In this document: positions 22,031-29,843 of the stretch, piece after piece
Numbering within the stretch: the stretch's first letter is position 1
How the letters are laid out: each line of letters begins with the position of its first letter
Assembly: GCA_002479245.1 (NCBI GenBank)
Contig: DLMG01000129.1
Location: forward strand, 1-29,843
DNA from: Verrucomicrobia subdivision 3 bacterium UBA7542
Lineage (GTDB): Bacteria; Verrucomicrobiota; Verrucomicrobiia; Limisphaerales; UBA11358
DNA: 29,843 bases
Direction: 5' to 3'
Program-made: the position numbers and the translations under genes
Notes under the pieces: model-generated
Told to the model about the DNA's origin: nothing
Databases searched by the model: none
What the model saw: only the letters and a program-made list of their open reading frames with translations

Positions 22031-23656
22031 ATGAAACGAAGTAACTTGATTAAATACGGTCTGACCGTGCTGACCGCTTCGACGGCGCTTATGGGCGCCG
22101 GCGGAACGGCCCAGGCGGCGGCCAAGAAACCAAACATCGTCATCATCTGGGGCGATGACATCGGCCAGACCGACATCAGCGCCTACTCGATGGGCTTGAT
22201 GGGCTTTCATACGCCCAACATTGATCGCATCGCGAAGGAAGGCGTGATCTTCACGGACTACTACGCCGAGCAGAGTTGCACGGCGGGTCGCTCCTCGTTC
22301 ATCACCGGCCAGTGCGGCTTGCGCACCGGCAACACCAAGGTCGGCCTGCCCGGCGCAGCGCAGGGACTCCAAGCCCGCGACGTAACCATTGCCCAGTTGC
22401 TCAAGGCGCAGGGCTACGCCACCGGCCAGTTCGGTAAAAACCATCTGGGCGACCGCAATGAATTCCTGCCCACCGTCCACGGGTTTGATGAGTTCTACGG
22501 CGCGCTCTACCATCTGAACGCCTCGGAAGAACCGGAACAGCCAGACTTCCCGAAGGCGCCGAATTACCCGAACTTCCTCGCCAACTTCGGCCCGCGCGGT
22601 GTGATTGACTGCAAGGCCACCGACGTGGATGACGCGACGGTGGATCCGCGCTTCGGCAAGGTCGGCAAACAAACCATTGTGGACACCGGCGCCCTGACCA
22701 AGAAGCGCATGGAGACCATTGATGACGACTTCGCCGCCCGGTCGGTGGACTTCCTCAAGCGCGAGGTCGCGGCCGGCAAGCCGGTGTTTCTCTGGGTGAA
22801 CTTCACGCACATGCACTTCCGCACCCATGTGAAGCCCGAGAGCGTGGGCCAGTCCGGCCAATGGCAGAGCGAATACCACGACGCGATGATTGACCACGAC
22901 AAGAACGTGGGCACGGTGCTCAAGGCCTTGGATGACCTGGGCATTGCCGACAACACGCTGGTCATGTATTCCACCGACAACGGTCCGCACATGAATAGCT
23001 GGCCGGATGCGGCCATGACGCCCTTCCGCAGCGAGAAGAACTCGAACTGGGAAGGCGCTTACCGCGTGCCCTGCATGATCAAATGGCCGGGCCACATTCC
23101 CGCCGGCGTGGTGAACAACGACATTGTGTCGCACTTGGACATGCTGCCCACGATCCTCGCGGCGGCGGGCGTGCCCGACGTGAAAGAGCAGCTCCTGAAG
23201 GGCATGAAAGTCGGCGACAAGACCTTCAAGGTGCATCTCGACGGCTACAACCTGCTGCCGTTGCTCACCGGCGAGACCAAGGTGGATCCGCGCAAGGAAT
23301 TCCTCTACTTCAACGACGACAGCGACCTGGTCGCGCTGCGTTACGACAACTGGAAGATCGTCTTCATGGAACAGAAGGAAGTGGGCACGTTTACGATTTG
23401 GAGCACGCCGTTTGTCACCCTGCGCGTGCCGAAGATCTTCAACCTGCGCACCGACCCCTATGAGCGCGCCGACATCACGTCGAACACCTATTACGACTGG
23501 TTGCTCAACCATGCGTTTCTCTTCGTGCCGGCGCAGGCCATCGTCGGCCAGTTCATTGGCACGTTCCAGGAATTCCCGCCGAGCCAGAAGGCCGGCAGCT
23601 TCAGCCTGGACCAAGTCATGGACAAGCTGACGCAAGGCGCGACGGGCAAAGACTAA
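22031..23656 (+). CDS. Exported arylsulfatase
   Basis: A 541-residue sulfatase that hydrolyses sulfate esters in the periplasm. It has a Sec signal peptide (1 to about 30, ending 'GTAQAA'). Metal ligands Asp42-Asp43 lie in 'IIWGDDIG'. The maturation motif is C-T-A-G-R at 83-87, in which Cys83 becomes formylglycine. 'GQFGKNHLGD' (Lys136, His138) and 'YSTDNGPH' complete the active site. Ala rather than Pro at the third motif position is a known variant. Length is normal for the family. An AAAGGA ribosome site precedes ATG 22031. Two maturases are encoded downstream (FGE at 27649, anSME at 28800), tying the locus together. The natural substrate cannot be read from the sequence. Confidence 0.92.
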   Translation: MKRSNLIKYGLTVLTASTALMGAGGTAQAAAKKPNIVIIWGDDIGQTDISAYSMGLMGFHTPNIDRIAKEGVIFTDYYAEQSCTAGRSSFITGQCGLRTGNTKVGLPGAAQGLQARDVTIAQLLKAQGYATGQFGKNHLGDRNEFLPTVHGFDEFYGALYHLNASEEPEQPDFPKAPNYPNFLANFGPRGVIDCKATDVDDATVDPRFGKVGKQTIVDTGALTKKRMETIDDDFAARSVDFLKREVAAGKPVFLWVNFTHMHFRTHVKPESVGQSGQWQSEYHDAMIDHDKNVGTVLKALDDLGIADNTLVMYSTDNGPHMNSWPDAAMTPFRSEKNSNWEGAYRVPCMIKWPGHIPAGVVNNDIVSHLDMLPTILAAAGVPDVKEQLLKGMKVGDKTFKVHLDGYNLLPLLTGETKVDPRKEFLYFNDDSDLVALRYDNWKIVFMEQKEVGTFTIWSTPFVTLRVPKIFNLRTDPYERADITSNTYYDWLLNHAFLFVPAQAIVGQFIGTFQEFPPSQKAGSFSLDQVMDKLTQGATGKD

Positions 23657-23674
23657 CGCCTCGCTTGTGAAACA

Positions 23675-23702
23675 CGCGGGCCGGCCAAGTGGCCGGCCCG
23701 CG
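23675..23702. terminator. Very strong hairpin after the sulfatase gene
   Basis: A 12-bp perfect GC stem (CGCGGGCCGGCC paired with GGCCGGCCCGCG) with the loop AAGT, 18 nt after the sulfatase stop. There is no U-run, so partial termination or mRNA stabilisation is likely. Confidence 0.55.
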
Positions 23703-23739
23703 ACTTCACCAGCGAACAAACAACATAACAAACAAGACT

Positions 23740-25653
23740 ATGAACTCAAAATCCATGAAGTCCCTCAACCGCCGTCAATTCATTGCCGCCTCTGCGGCCG
23801 TGGGGGCGACGCTTTGTTTGCCGCGTATCGTTTCCGCCGCTGTCACGGGCAAGCAGACGTTCACCATTCTGCACACGAACGATCTGCACTCGAATTTTCT
23901 CGGGCTGGGTCCGGCCTCGGACTACACCCCATTCACACTCAACGACGACGCAACCCTCGGCGGGTATGCGCGGCAGGCCACGCTGATCGCGCAAAGGAAG
24001 ACGGCCCGCAAAGTTCAGGGTCCGGTGCTCGTGCTTTGTGCGGGTGACTACAGCATGGGGACGGCGTTCGGAGCGGCCACGCGCGAGACCGGCGGCGAAC
24101 TACAACTCATGTCCATGATGGGTTACGATGCCACCACCTTTGGCAATCATGAATTCGATCTCGGGCCGGCCGGGCTGGGCCAGAGCATCAGCACTGCCGC
24201 CAAAGCGGGTCACGTTCCGGCCATCGTCGCCTCGAACATCAAGTTCGATGGAAACGACGCCTCGTTGTCCGATCTCCAGCGTCTGGCCAAAGCTGGGGTG
24301 GTTCGTCGTTATGTCGTCATCAAGCGCGGGGGTATTCGCTTTGGCATCTTCGGCTTGCTCGGCAAGGAGGCCATGTTCTACACCAGCGGCGGCGCGGCTA
24401 CGTTTGCTGATCCTTTCGAGACCGCCAAAGAGATGGTGAAGATTCTCCGCGAGACGGAGAAAGTGGATGTGGTCATCGCGCTCTGTCACGGCGGCCTGAC
24501 GAAGGGCGCGGACGGACGTTTCGTGGATGGTGAGGATGTGGAACTGCCCAAGGCCGTGCCGGGCATTGACGTCGTGATCGGTGGGCACAGCCACACCTTT
24601 CTAAACGAGGCGATCATCGTCAACGGCCGCACGCCGGTAGTTCAGGCCGGGGTGAACGGACAGAGCCTCGGCGAGTTGGTGATCACGCTGGACGGCGACA
24701 AGCTGACGGTGGATTCCCACCAGCTCTATCCGGTTGACGACACGATCATGGGCGACAAGACCATCGCCAACGAGATTGAAAAGCTCAAGCAGAACGTCAC
24801 CAAGATCGTGTTTGCCTCGCGCGGTTACAGCATTGACCAGCCGCTGGCCATCGCGCCGCGCGACATCTCGAACCTCTTCACCGACATTCCCGCCAGCACC
24901 ATCCTGGCCAATCTCATTACCGACGCCTTCCGGGAAGCCACGAAAGCGGACATCGGATTCTCCGTCAACGGCCTGATGCGCGCCCCGCTGACGCGGGGGA
25001 AGTCCGGCGTGCAAACCGTCTATGATGTGTTCGCCGTGGCACCGCTCGGTGCGGGGGTCGTGGACACCACGGCCGGAAGCGCCTTGGTCACGGGTTATTT
25101 CAACGGTCGGGAATTGAAGAATCTGCTCGAGTTCCTGCTCGTGGATAACCCGGCCCACCCCGGCGAGTATTTTCCGCGCACCTCCGGCATGAGATTTCGC
25201 TACGACCCGGCGCGCCCGAAGTTCGACGTCGTGACGGCCATCGAATTGGGAGACCTCGACCTTGGCTACCACGCGATTGACATCACCGGCAAGGACGAGG
25301 GCTTGTATAGCCTCACATGCCCGCTGTATCTCGGCCAGATTCTCGTGGCCATCCCGAAATACACCAAGGGAAAATTGCCGCTGGTGGCCAAGAACAAGGC
25401 GGGTCAGCCCCTCAAGTCGAAGGTCGAGGCGCTCGACGACCTGCGTGATGACACGCCCGACCTGCTGCCGCCGGAAGGCGCGGTTGACAAGGACAGCGTC
25501 GCCACCATGACCGGGAAAGGCCCGGTTCGGGAAATCAAGGAATGGCAGGCGATCATGGACCATCTCCGCCGCATGCCGGCCAAGAAGGGCGAACTGCCCG
25601 TCATCCCGGTGGATGACCGCGCCAACGAAGTGCGGGCGATCAAAGCCGGCTGA
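23740..25653 (+). CDS. Tat-exported 5'-nucleotidase-family metallophosphohydrolase
   Basis: A 637-residue periplasmic enzyme of the 5'-nucleotidase / UDP-sugar hydrolase / SoxB-like superfamily. The N-terminus has a twin-arginine signal: 'LNRRQFIAAS' with Arg11-Arg12. The dinuclear-metal site is complete: Asp48 and His50 in 'HTNDLHSN', 'AGDYSMG', Asn-His in 'TFGNHEFD', 'ALCHGG' and 'GGHSHTF'. The C-terminal 5'-nucleotidase domain binds substrate ('ASTILANLITDAFREATKAD', 'VFAVAPLG'). ATG 23740 is chosen because it directly begins the signal peptide. Tat export implies cofactor loading in the cytoplasm. Such enzymes release phosphate from nucleotides or sugars; a SoxB-like role with sulfur substrates cannot be excluded. 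An OprO/P-like porin follows 31 nt later. Confidence 0.87.
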   Translation: MNSKSMKSLNRRQFIAASAAVGATLCLPRIVSAAVTGKQTFTILHTNDLHSNFLGLGPASDYTPFTLNDDATLGGYARQATLIAQRKTARKVQGPVLVLCAGDYSMGTAFGAATRETGGELQLMSMMGYDATTFGNHEFDLGPAGLGQSISTAAKAGHVPAIVASNIKFDGNDASLSDLQRLAKAGVVRRYVVIKRGGIRFGIFGLLGKEAMFYTSGGAATFADPFETAKEMVKILRETEKVDVVIALCHGGLTKGADGRFVDGEDVELPKAVPGIDVVIGGHSHTFLNEAIIVNGRTPVVQAGVNGQSLGELVITLDGDKLTVDSHQLYPVDDTIMGDKTIANEIEKLKQNVTKIVFASRGYSIDQPLAIAPRDISNLFTDIPASTILANLITDAFREATKADIGFSVNGLMRAPLTRGKSGVQTVYDVFAVAPLGAGVVDTTAGSALVTGYFNGRELKNLLEFLLVDNPAHPGEYFPRTSGMRFRYDPARPKFDVVTAIELGDLDLGYHAIDITGKDEGLYSLTCPLYLGQILVAIPKYTKGKLPLVAKNKAGQPLKSKVEALDDLRDDTPDLLPPEGAVDKDSVATMTGKGPVREIKEWQAIMDHLRRMPAKKGELPVIPVDDRANEVRAIKAG

Positions 25654-25684
25654 GCCGGACGAACTGAAAAACAATCCGAAGAAG

Positions 25685-26995
25685 ATGAAAATTGTACGCA
25701 AGCATAACCTCGTTGTCCTCGCGCTGGCCTGCGGGCTGGCGGCGGGTTTGCTTTGTGCACCCAATGTGCAAGCACAGTCGGAGGAATCCGAACCGGCGCC
25801 GGCACTTGGCGAATTTGAAGCCGAGCCGCTCCCACCGCCGGAGCAGCCCTTCCTGGTCCCCGACGTGCCGCAGTCCGTGGTTGACCAGACGCAAATCAAG
25901 GAGCGCTGGGTCACGCTCAAGGTGGGGCTGGTAACGCTCGCGGATTTCACGGCCTTCAACCAGGACAGCGCCAGCATCGGGCAGGTGGGCAGACAACAGG
26001 ACCAGTGGGAGGCCCGCGCCGCGCGGCTGATGTTTCGCGGCACGATCGGAACCGATTACAAGGTCGGCTACCTCGTGGCCGGCGAATACAAGGGCTTCGA
26101 GAGCGAGCCGGAGCAATTGTGGCAATTGACGGACGTCTCCCTGACGTTTCCCATCGGCGGTCCCGCGAACAAACTCACCGTGGGCAAGACCAAGGAGACC
26201 TTTGACTACGAAATGGTGGGCGACGCCGCCAACCTGCCGCAGCAGGAGCGCGTGCTGACCCCCTTCTTCGTCTCGCGCAACATAGGCTTGAAGATGAACC
26301 ACGTTTTCGGCGATGACCAGCGGATGACGCTTTCCTACGGAATTTTCAACGACTGGTGGGTGACGGACAATTCGGCGGCCAACAACGGCACGGACCTCTC
26401 GGCGCGTTTCACCGGACTCGTCTGGGACCAGCCGGACGGCAAACGCTTTCTGCACCTCGGCGTTTCCGGGCGCTACGCCGGCGCGGACAACCATACGCTG
26501 CGTTACAAAGGCCGGCCGGAATCCAATGTGGCCGATGATTATGTGGACACCGGCAATCTGACGGCGGATCACGCGTGGCATCTCGGCCTCGAAGCGTTGT
26601 GGAACGAAGGGCCGTTCTCGGTCCTCGCCGAATACAACCGCGCCTGGGTGAGTTCTGCCGCGTCGGGCAACCCGCAATTTTACGGCTATTACATCACGGG
26701 CAGTTGGATTCTCACCGGCGAAACGCGGCCTTACGACCGCACCGTCGGCTACGCGCGCCGCGTCATGCCGGCGGGCCGCTGGGGCGCGCCGGAACTCGTC
26801 GCGCGGTTTTCGAATGTGAACCTCGACGACGGCTCGGTTCAGGGCGGCAAGTTCAACAAGACCTATCTCGGCATCAACTGGTGGGCGACGCGGCGCTGGA
26901 AGCTTGGCTTCGGCTGGGGCCACACCTGGCTGGATCGGTTCGGCAAAACCGGAGTGACGGACAGTTTTCAAACGCGCATCCAATGGATTTATTGA
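25685..26995 (+). CDS. OprO/OprP-type porin
   Basis: A 436-residue outer-membrane barrel. The signal peptide ends at 'APNVQAQ'. An acidic, proline-rich linker follows, then a barrel with many aromatic-ended strands: 'LKVGLVTLADFTAFNQ', 'RAARLMFRGTIGTDYKVGYL', 'FDYEMVGDAANLPQQER' and the terminal 'DSFQTRIQWIY'. The 'FF.SRN.G' and 'LG.EALW..GPFSVLAEY' stretches are typical of phosphate-selective porins O/P. GAAGAAG precedes ATG 25685. Placed after a phosphohydrolase, it could take up phosphate, or possibly sulfate, released outside or in the periplasm. Ion selectivity cannot be judged by eye. Confidence 0.85.
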   Translation: MKIVRKHNLVVLALACGLAAGLLCAPNVQAQSEESEPAPALGEFEAEPLPPPEQPFLVPDVPQSVVDQTQIKERWVTLKVGLVTLADFTAFNQDSASIGQVGRQQDQWEARAARLMFRGTIGTDYKVGYLVAGEYKGFESEPEQLWQLTDVSLTFPIGGPANKLTVGKTKETFDYEMVGDAANLPQQERVLTPFFVSRNIGLKMNHVFGDDQRMTLSYGIFNDWWVTDNSAANNGTDLSARFTGLVWDQPDGKRFLHLGVSGRYAGADNHTLRYKGRPESNVADDYVDTGNLTADHAWHLGLEALWNEGPFSVLAEYNRAWVSSAASGNPQFYGYYITGSWILTGETRPYDRTVGYARRVMPAGRWGAPELVARFSNVNLDDGSVQGGKFNKTYLGINWWATRRWKLGFGWGHTWLDRFGKTGVTDSFQTRIQWIY

Positions 26996-27021
26996 TTATG
27001 AACGGAATTTGAAGCGGAGCC

Positions 27022-27501
27022 ATGGAAATTACGAAAAGCATACTCGGTCTGCTGGGGTGGCTGGGCGTTACCTTCGCCGCCGCGTGGGCAGGCTCCCGGT
27101 TCATGCCGGGCGCATGGTATGCCGCGCTCGCCAAGCCGGCCTGGAATCCGCCGAACGCCATCTTTGCTCCGGTCTGGTCGGTGCTGTATGGGCTCATGGC
27201 GGTGGCGGCCTGGCTCGTGTGGCGACGGGCGGGATTCAGTGGCGCGGGCGTAGGCCTAGGCCTGTTCGCTGTCCAGTTGATCCTCAACGCGCTGTGGTCG
27301 TATTTGTTTTTCGGACGGCATCAGCCGGGCCTCGCGTTCGGTGACATTGTGGTGCTTTGGGTGGCTATTTTGTCAGTTGTGCTGCTGTTCTGGCGGGTGG
27401 ACCGGGTGGCTGGCGCACTGCTGCTGCCTTATCTGGCATGGGTCGGTTTCGCGGCGTATCTGAATTTCACATTGTGGCGGCTGAACGCCGGCCCAATGTA
27501 G
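27022..27501 (+). CDS. tspO: TspO/MBR family membrane protein
   Basis: A 159-residue inner-membrane protein with five hydrophobic helices and the aromatic-rich TspO signature: 'KPAWNPPNAIFAPVWSVLYG' after helix 1, 'LNALWSYLFFG' in the middle and 'PYLAWVGFAAYLNFTLWRLN' at the end. Bacterial TspO binds tetrapyrroles and cholesterol-like ligands and is linked to redox or stress signalling. GCGGAG precedes ATG 27022. It lies 26 nt after the porin, in the same direction. Its presence between the porin and the maturases hints that oxygen or porphyrin status matters for this locus, but that is inference. Confidence 0.93.
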   Translation: MEITKSILGLLGWLGVTFAAAWAGSRFMPGAWYAALAKPAWNPPNAIFAPVWSVLYGLMAVAAWLVWRRAGFSGAGVGLGLFAVQLILNALWSYLFFGRHQPGLAFGDIVVLWVAILSVVLLFWRVDRVAGALLLPYLAWVGFAAYLNFTLWRLNAGPM

Positions 27502-27574
27502 CCGGGAATGACATGAGCAAACATATTTTGACCAAGTAAGAAGACACAAACATTAAATCAACCAAAGACAAGCC

Positions 27575-27634
27575 ATGAACGAAGACCGACATCAGCGCAT
27601 TTATTTAAAAGGCGCACGAACGGTTTCGCCATAA
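27575..27634 (+). CDS. Possible 19-codon leader ORF before the FGE gene
   Basis: ATG 27575, preceded by CAAAGACAAG, opens a 19-codon reading frame (MNEDRHQRIYLKGARTVSP) that stops 14 nt before the FGE start. The 5' side resembles the starts of nearby real genes. It could be a leader peptide or the remains of a gene; composition alone cannot prove translation. Confidence 0.2.
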   Translation: MNEDRHQRIYLKGARTVSP

Positions 27635-27648
27635 AAAAAGCCACCCGC

Positions 27649-28803
27649 ATGAAGAAAAAAACAATTTCCAAAAACATGCTGATGGCCTCGGTCGCAGGTG
27701 TCGTCGGGTTCGCGGCGCTCTGGTCGTCGCCGGCCACAGGTGCCACCAACGCCGTCGCGGTTGCCGGACAGACAATCGCCGCCGGTGCGCCTGTTTTACC
27801 TTTCGCGCCCACGATCCCGAACCCGACACCCGCGCCCAAGAACGCGCCGTCCGGCATGGTATGGATTCCCGGCGGCGAATTCTCGATGGGCTGCCTGGCC
27901 CCATCCGAGGGTGCTTGCACCATGGCCACGATGAACTCCGTACGCGACTCGCAGCCCATCCACCGGGTCTATGTGGACGGTTTCTGGATGGACGCCAGGG
28001 ACGTGACCAATGACGAGTTCGAAAAATTCGTCAAGGCCACCGGCTATGTGACGGTCGCGGAAATTGCGCCGACGAAGGAGCAGTTTCCCACCGCGCCGCC
28101 GGAAAATCTCGTCGCCGGTTCCACGGTCTTCACGCCCACGACCAACGCGGTGCCGTTGGATGATTATTTTCAATGGTGGCGTTATGTGCATGGCGCGAAC
28201 TGGCGTCATCCCACCGGACCGGACAGCGACATCAAGGGCCGGGGAAATTATCCGGTGGTGCAAATCGCCTATGCCGATGCCGCGGCTTACGCGAAATGGG
28301 CGGGCAAGCGGCTGCCCACCGAGGCGGAATGGGAATTCGCCGCGCGCGGCGGGCTGACCGGCAAAACGTATGCGTGGGGCGATGAGTTCAAACCCGGCGG
28401 CAAATGGATGGCGAACATTTATGAAGGCCAGTTCCCCGTGAAGGACACGGGCGAAGATGGTTTTGCGGGACTCGCGCCGGTCGCGCAGTTTCCGCCGAAC
28501 GGCTACGGGCTTTACGACATGGCCGGCAACGTCTGGCAATGGTGCAGCGATTGGTATCGGCCCGACACCTATGCGCGGCTCAAGCTCGCGGGCGTCGCGG
28601 TGGCGCGCAATCCGCAAGGCCCGTCCGCCAGTTACAGTCCCGGCGACGACCAGCCCCAGCGGGTGCAGCGCGGCGGTTCGTTCCTTTGCACGGACCAGTA
28701 TTGCACGCGCTACATGATGGGGACGCGCGGCAAAGGCGACGTTGACACCGGCAGCAATCACCTTGGTTTCCGCTGTGTAAAAACGCCCGAAGCAAACCCA
28801 TGA
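27649..28803 (+). CDS. Formylglycine-generating enzyme (SUMF1 type) with apparent signal peptide
   Basis: A 384-residue protein that converts the sulfatase motif cysteine to formylglycine using oxygen and copper. The FGE fold spans about 65-378: 'GMVWIPGGEFSMG', 'VDGFWMDARDVTNDEF', 'KRLPTEAEWEFAARGG', 'YGLYDMAGNVWQW' and 'RGGSFLC'. The copper-binding catalytic pair is present as Cys347 and Cys352 (C-T-D-Q-Y-C, matching CX4C of true FGEs) and the end is 'NHLGFRC', so this is a genuine FGE and not just an FGE-fold protein. The N-terminus ('MKKKTISKNMLMASVAGVVG' plus a hydrophobic run to Ala) looks like a Sec signal, which would place activity in the periplasm. Its stop overlaps the next start (ATGA). 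Confidence 0.9.
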   Translation: MKKKTISKNMLMASVAGVVGFAALWSSPATGATNAVAVAGQTIAAGAPVLPFAPTIPNPTPAPKNAPSGMVWIPGGEFSMGCLAPSEGACTMATMNSVRDSQPIHRVYVDGFWMDARDVTNDEFEKFVKATGYVTVAEIAPTKEQFPTAPPENLVAGSTVFTPTTNAVPLDDYFQWWRYVHGANWRHPTGPDSDIKGRGNYPVVQIAYADAAAYAKWAGKRLPTEAEWEFAARGGLTGKTYAWGDEFKPGGKWMANIYEGQFPVKDTGEDGFAGLAPVAQFPPNGYGLYDMAGNVWQWCSDWYRPDTYARLKLAGVAVARNPQGPSASYSPGDDQPQRVQRGGSFLCTDQYCTRYMMGTRGKGDVDTGSNHLGFRCVKTPEANP

Positions 28804-29843
28804 CCCCTGACGAGAATCACAACCCGGCTCCCGCAACCGGCTTCAAGGTCGCCGAGGTGGGAATACCGCCGCGGGCGATGGACAAATACGACGCTCCGTC
28901 CCTGCTCGGGAGCCAGGTGCGGCGGCGGTTCCACGTCATGGTCAAGCCCGGCGGTTCCACCTGCAACCTCGATTGCAGCTACTGTTTTTACCTGAGCAAG
29001 GAAACCCTGCCCGGCGGCCCAGCCACCGGGCGGATGTCCGATGAGATCCTAGAAAAATTCATCCAGCAATACATCGCCGGCGTGACCGGGCCGGACGTGG
29101 TGTTTTCCTGGCAGGGCGGCGAGCCGACGTTGATGGGCCTGGATTTTTTCCGCAAGGTCGTCGCGCTCGAAAAGAAATACGCGAAGCCCGGCCAGAAAAT
29201 CGAAAATGATTTGCAAACCAACGGCACGCTGATCACGGAGGAATGGTGCGAGTTTCTGAAGGAGAACCGATTCCTGGTCGGCTTGAGCATTGACGGGCCG
29301 AAGGAAATTCACGACAAATATCGGGTCACCAAAGGCGGCAAGCCCACGTTTGAAAAAGTTTTCCACACGGCCAAATTGTTCCAGCGTTACGGCGTTCCGT
29401 TCAACACGCTGACGTGCGTCAACCGCTTCAACGCCCGCAAGCCGCTGGACGTTTACCGCTTTCTCCGGCGCGAACTCGATTCCACCTACATGCAGTTCAT
29501 CCCGATCGTCGAATACAAGGGCTTCGAGAAAACCGCGCCGCACAAGTGGGATAATGCGGCCCTGCCCAAGGATGGCGATCCCGAGGCCCGGCCCGGCCAT
29601 CCGAATTCCATCGTCACCGACTGGTCGGTGGACCCGGACGACTGGGGTTATTTCCTGTGCAAGGTTTTTGATGAATGGCGCAGCAAGGATTTCGGCAAAG
29701 TCCTGGTCAATCATTTCGAGACGCTCGTGTCCCAGCATATGGGCCTGGGTTCGCAGGTCTGCATCTACGGTGAGTTTTGCGGCAAAGGCGTGGCGGTGGA
29801 AAATGACGGCGGCGTTTATTCCTGCGACCATTATGTCTATCCG
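28800..29843 (+). CDS. Anaerobic sulfatase maturase (radical SAM), 3' truncated by the window end
   Basis: The first 348 codons are open to the window edge. It is a cytosolic radical-SAM enzyme that oxidises the sulfatase Cys or Ser to formylglycine without oxygen. The [4Fe-4S] motif CxxxCxxC is at Cys55, Cys59 and Cys62 ('CNLDCSYC'). SAM-binding 'WQGGEPTLMG' and 'LQTNGTLI', 'LSIDGPKEIHD' follow. The SPASM-type auxiliary cluster region begins at 'CIYGEFCGKGVAVENDGG' and 'SCDHYVYP' near the edge. The ATG overlaps the FGE stop (ATGA), so both maturases are co-translated. The rest of the SPASM domain lies beyond the window. Known anSMEs accept Ala in the third motif position, matching the sulfatase C-T-A-G-R. 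Confidence 0.93.
   Translation, partial: MTPDENHNPAPATGFKVAEVGIPPRAMDKYDAPSLLGSQVRRRFHVMVKPGGSTCNLDCSYCFYLSKETLPGGPATGRMSDEILEKFIQQYIAGVTGPDVVFSWQGGEPTLMGLDFFRKVVALEKKYAKPGQKIENDLQTNGTLITEEWCEFLKENRFLVGLSIDGPKEIHDKYRVTKGGKPTFEKVFHTAKLFQRYGVPFNTLTCVNRFNARKPLDVYRFLRRELDSTYMQFIPIVEYKGFEKTAPHKWDNAALPKDGDPEARPGHPNSIVTDWSVDPDDWGYFLCKVFDEWRSKDFGKVLVNHFETLVSQHMGLGSQVCIYGEFCGKGVAVENDGGVYSCDHYVYP

Noticed and set aside
21965..23731. Long open frame on the minus strand (588 codons)
   Set aside because: Antisense shadow of the sulfatase, caused by high G+C at third codon positions; no family motifs.
24601..26983. Two long minus-strand frames opposite the phosphohydrolase and porin
   Set aside because: Both lie antisense to genes with clear signal peptides and motifs, and have no plausible domains.

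Overview
The window looks like a piece of a Gram-negative bacterial chromosome, most likely Verrucomicrobiota (inference). The reasons are a Sec/Tat-exported sulfatase, outer-membrane porin-like proteins, and a decayed Xre-type gene of a kind I associate with that phylum. It has two unlike halves. Positions 1 to about 16,300 are mobile DNA: phage-type integrases, short overlapping genes, and visibly lower and more variable G+C. From about 16,400 to the end the DNA is G+C-rich, nearly all genes lie on the + strand, and it reads as a resident chromosomal locus.

Mobile half. A 30-bp perfect direct repeat that is the 3' end of a tRNA-Ser gene (T arm, acceptor strand, CCA) occurs at 3861-3890 and 11720-11749. 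No complete tRNA is visible; by orientation it should lie left of position 1. The repeats divide the region into three tandem integrative elements. Element A (window start to 3890) carries a coupled sigma factor / small protein / ImmA-IrrE protease operon, a small helical protein and integrase A. Element B (about 3891-11749, 7.86 kb) is complete. On the minus strand it has integrase B, a CxxC protein, an AlpA/MerR-like HTH protein, a RecA/RepA-type ATPase, a Nu1-like small terminase candidate, several tiny coupled genes and a candidate major capsid protein ending at paired terminator hairpins. It has no large terminase, portal or tail genes, so it looks like a capsid-encoding phage satellite. 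Element C starts at 11750. Integrase C reads back through the att site, and is followed by an excisionase-like protein, an HTH-like protein with a recognisable promoter/operator, and an AbiEi/AbiEii abortive-infection pair ending at a strong hairpin. No right end of C was found. A frameshifted Xre regulator lies between C and the chromosomal locus.

Chromosomal half. A multi-PAS membrane histidine kinase, a FixJ-type regulator and a single-domain receiver precede an outer-membrane barrel, a lipoprotein, an arylsulfatase (C-T-A-G-R), a Tat-exported 5'-nucleotidase-family phosphohydrolase, an OprO/P-like porin, TspO, a formylglycine-generating enzyme with the catalytic CX4C pair and an apparent signal peptide, and a radical-SAM anaerobic sulfatase maturase cut by the window end. 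Together they look like a regulated system for taking up and hydrolysing sulfate and phosphate esters. It has two chemically different maturases, one needing oxygen and one not, possibly working on opposite sides of the inner membrane.

No rRNA, intact tRNA, CRISPR array or insertion sequence was seen.
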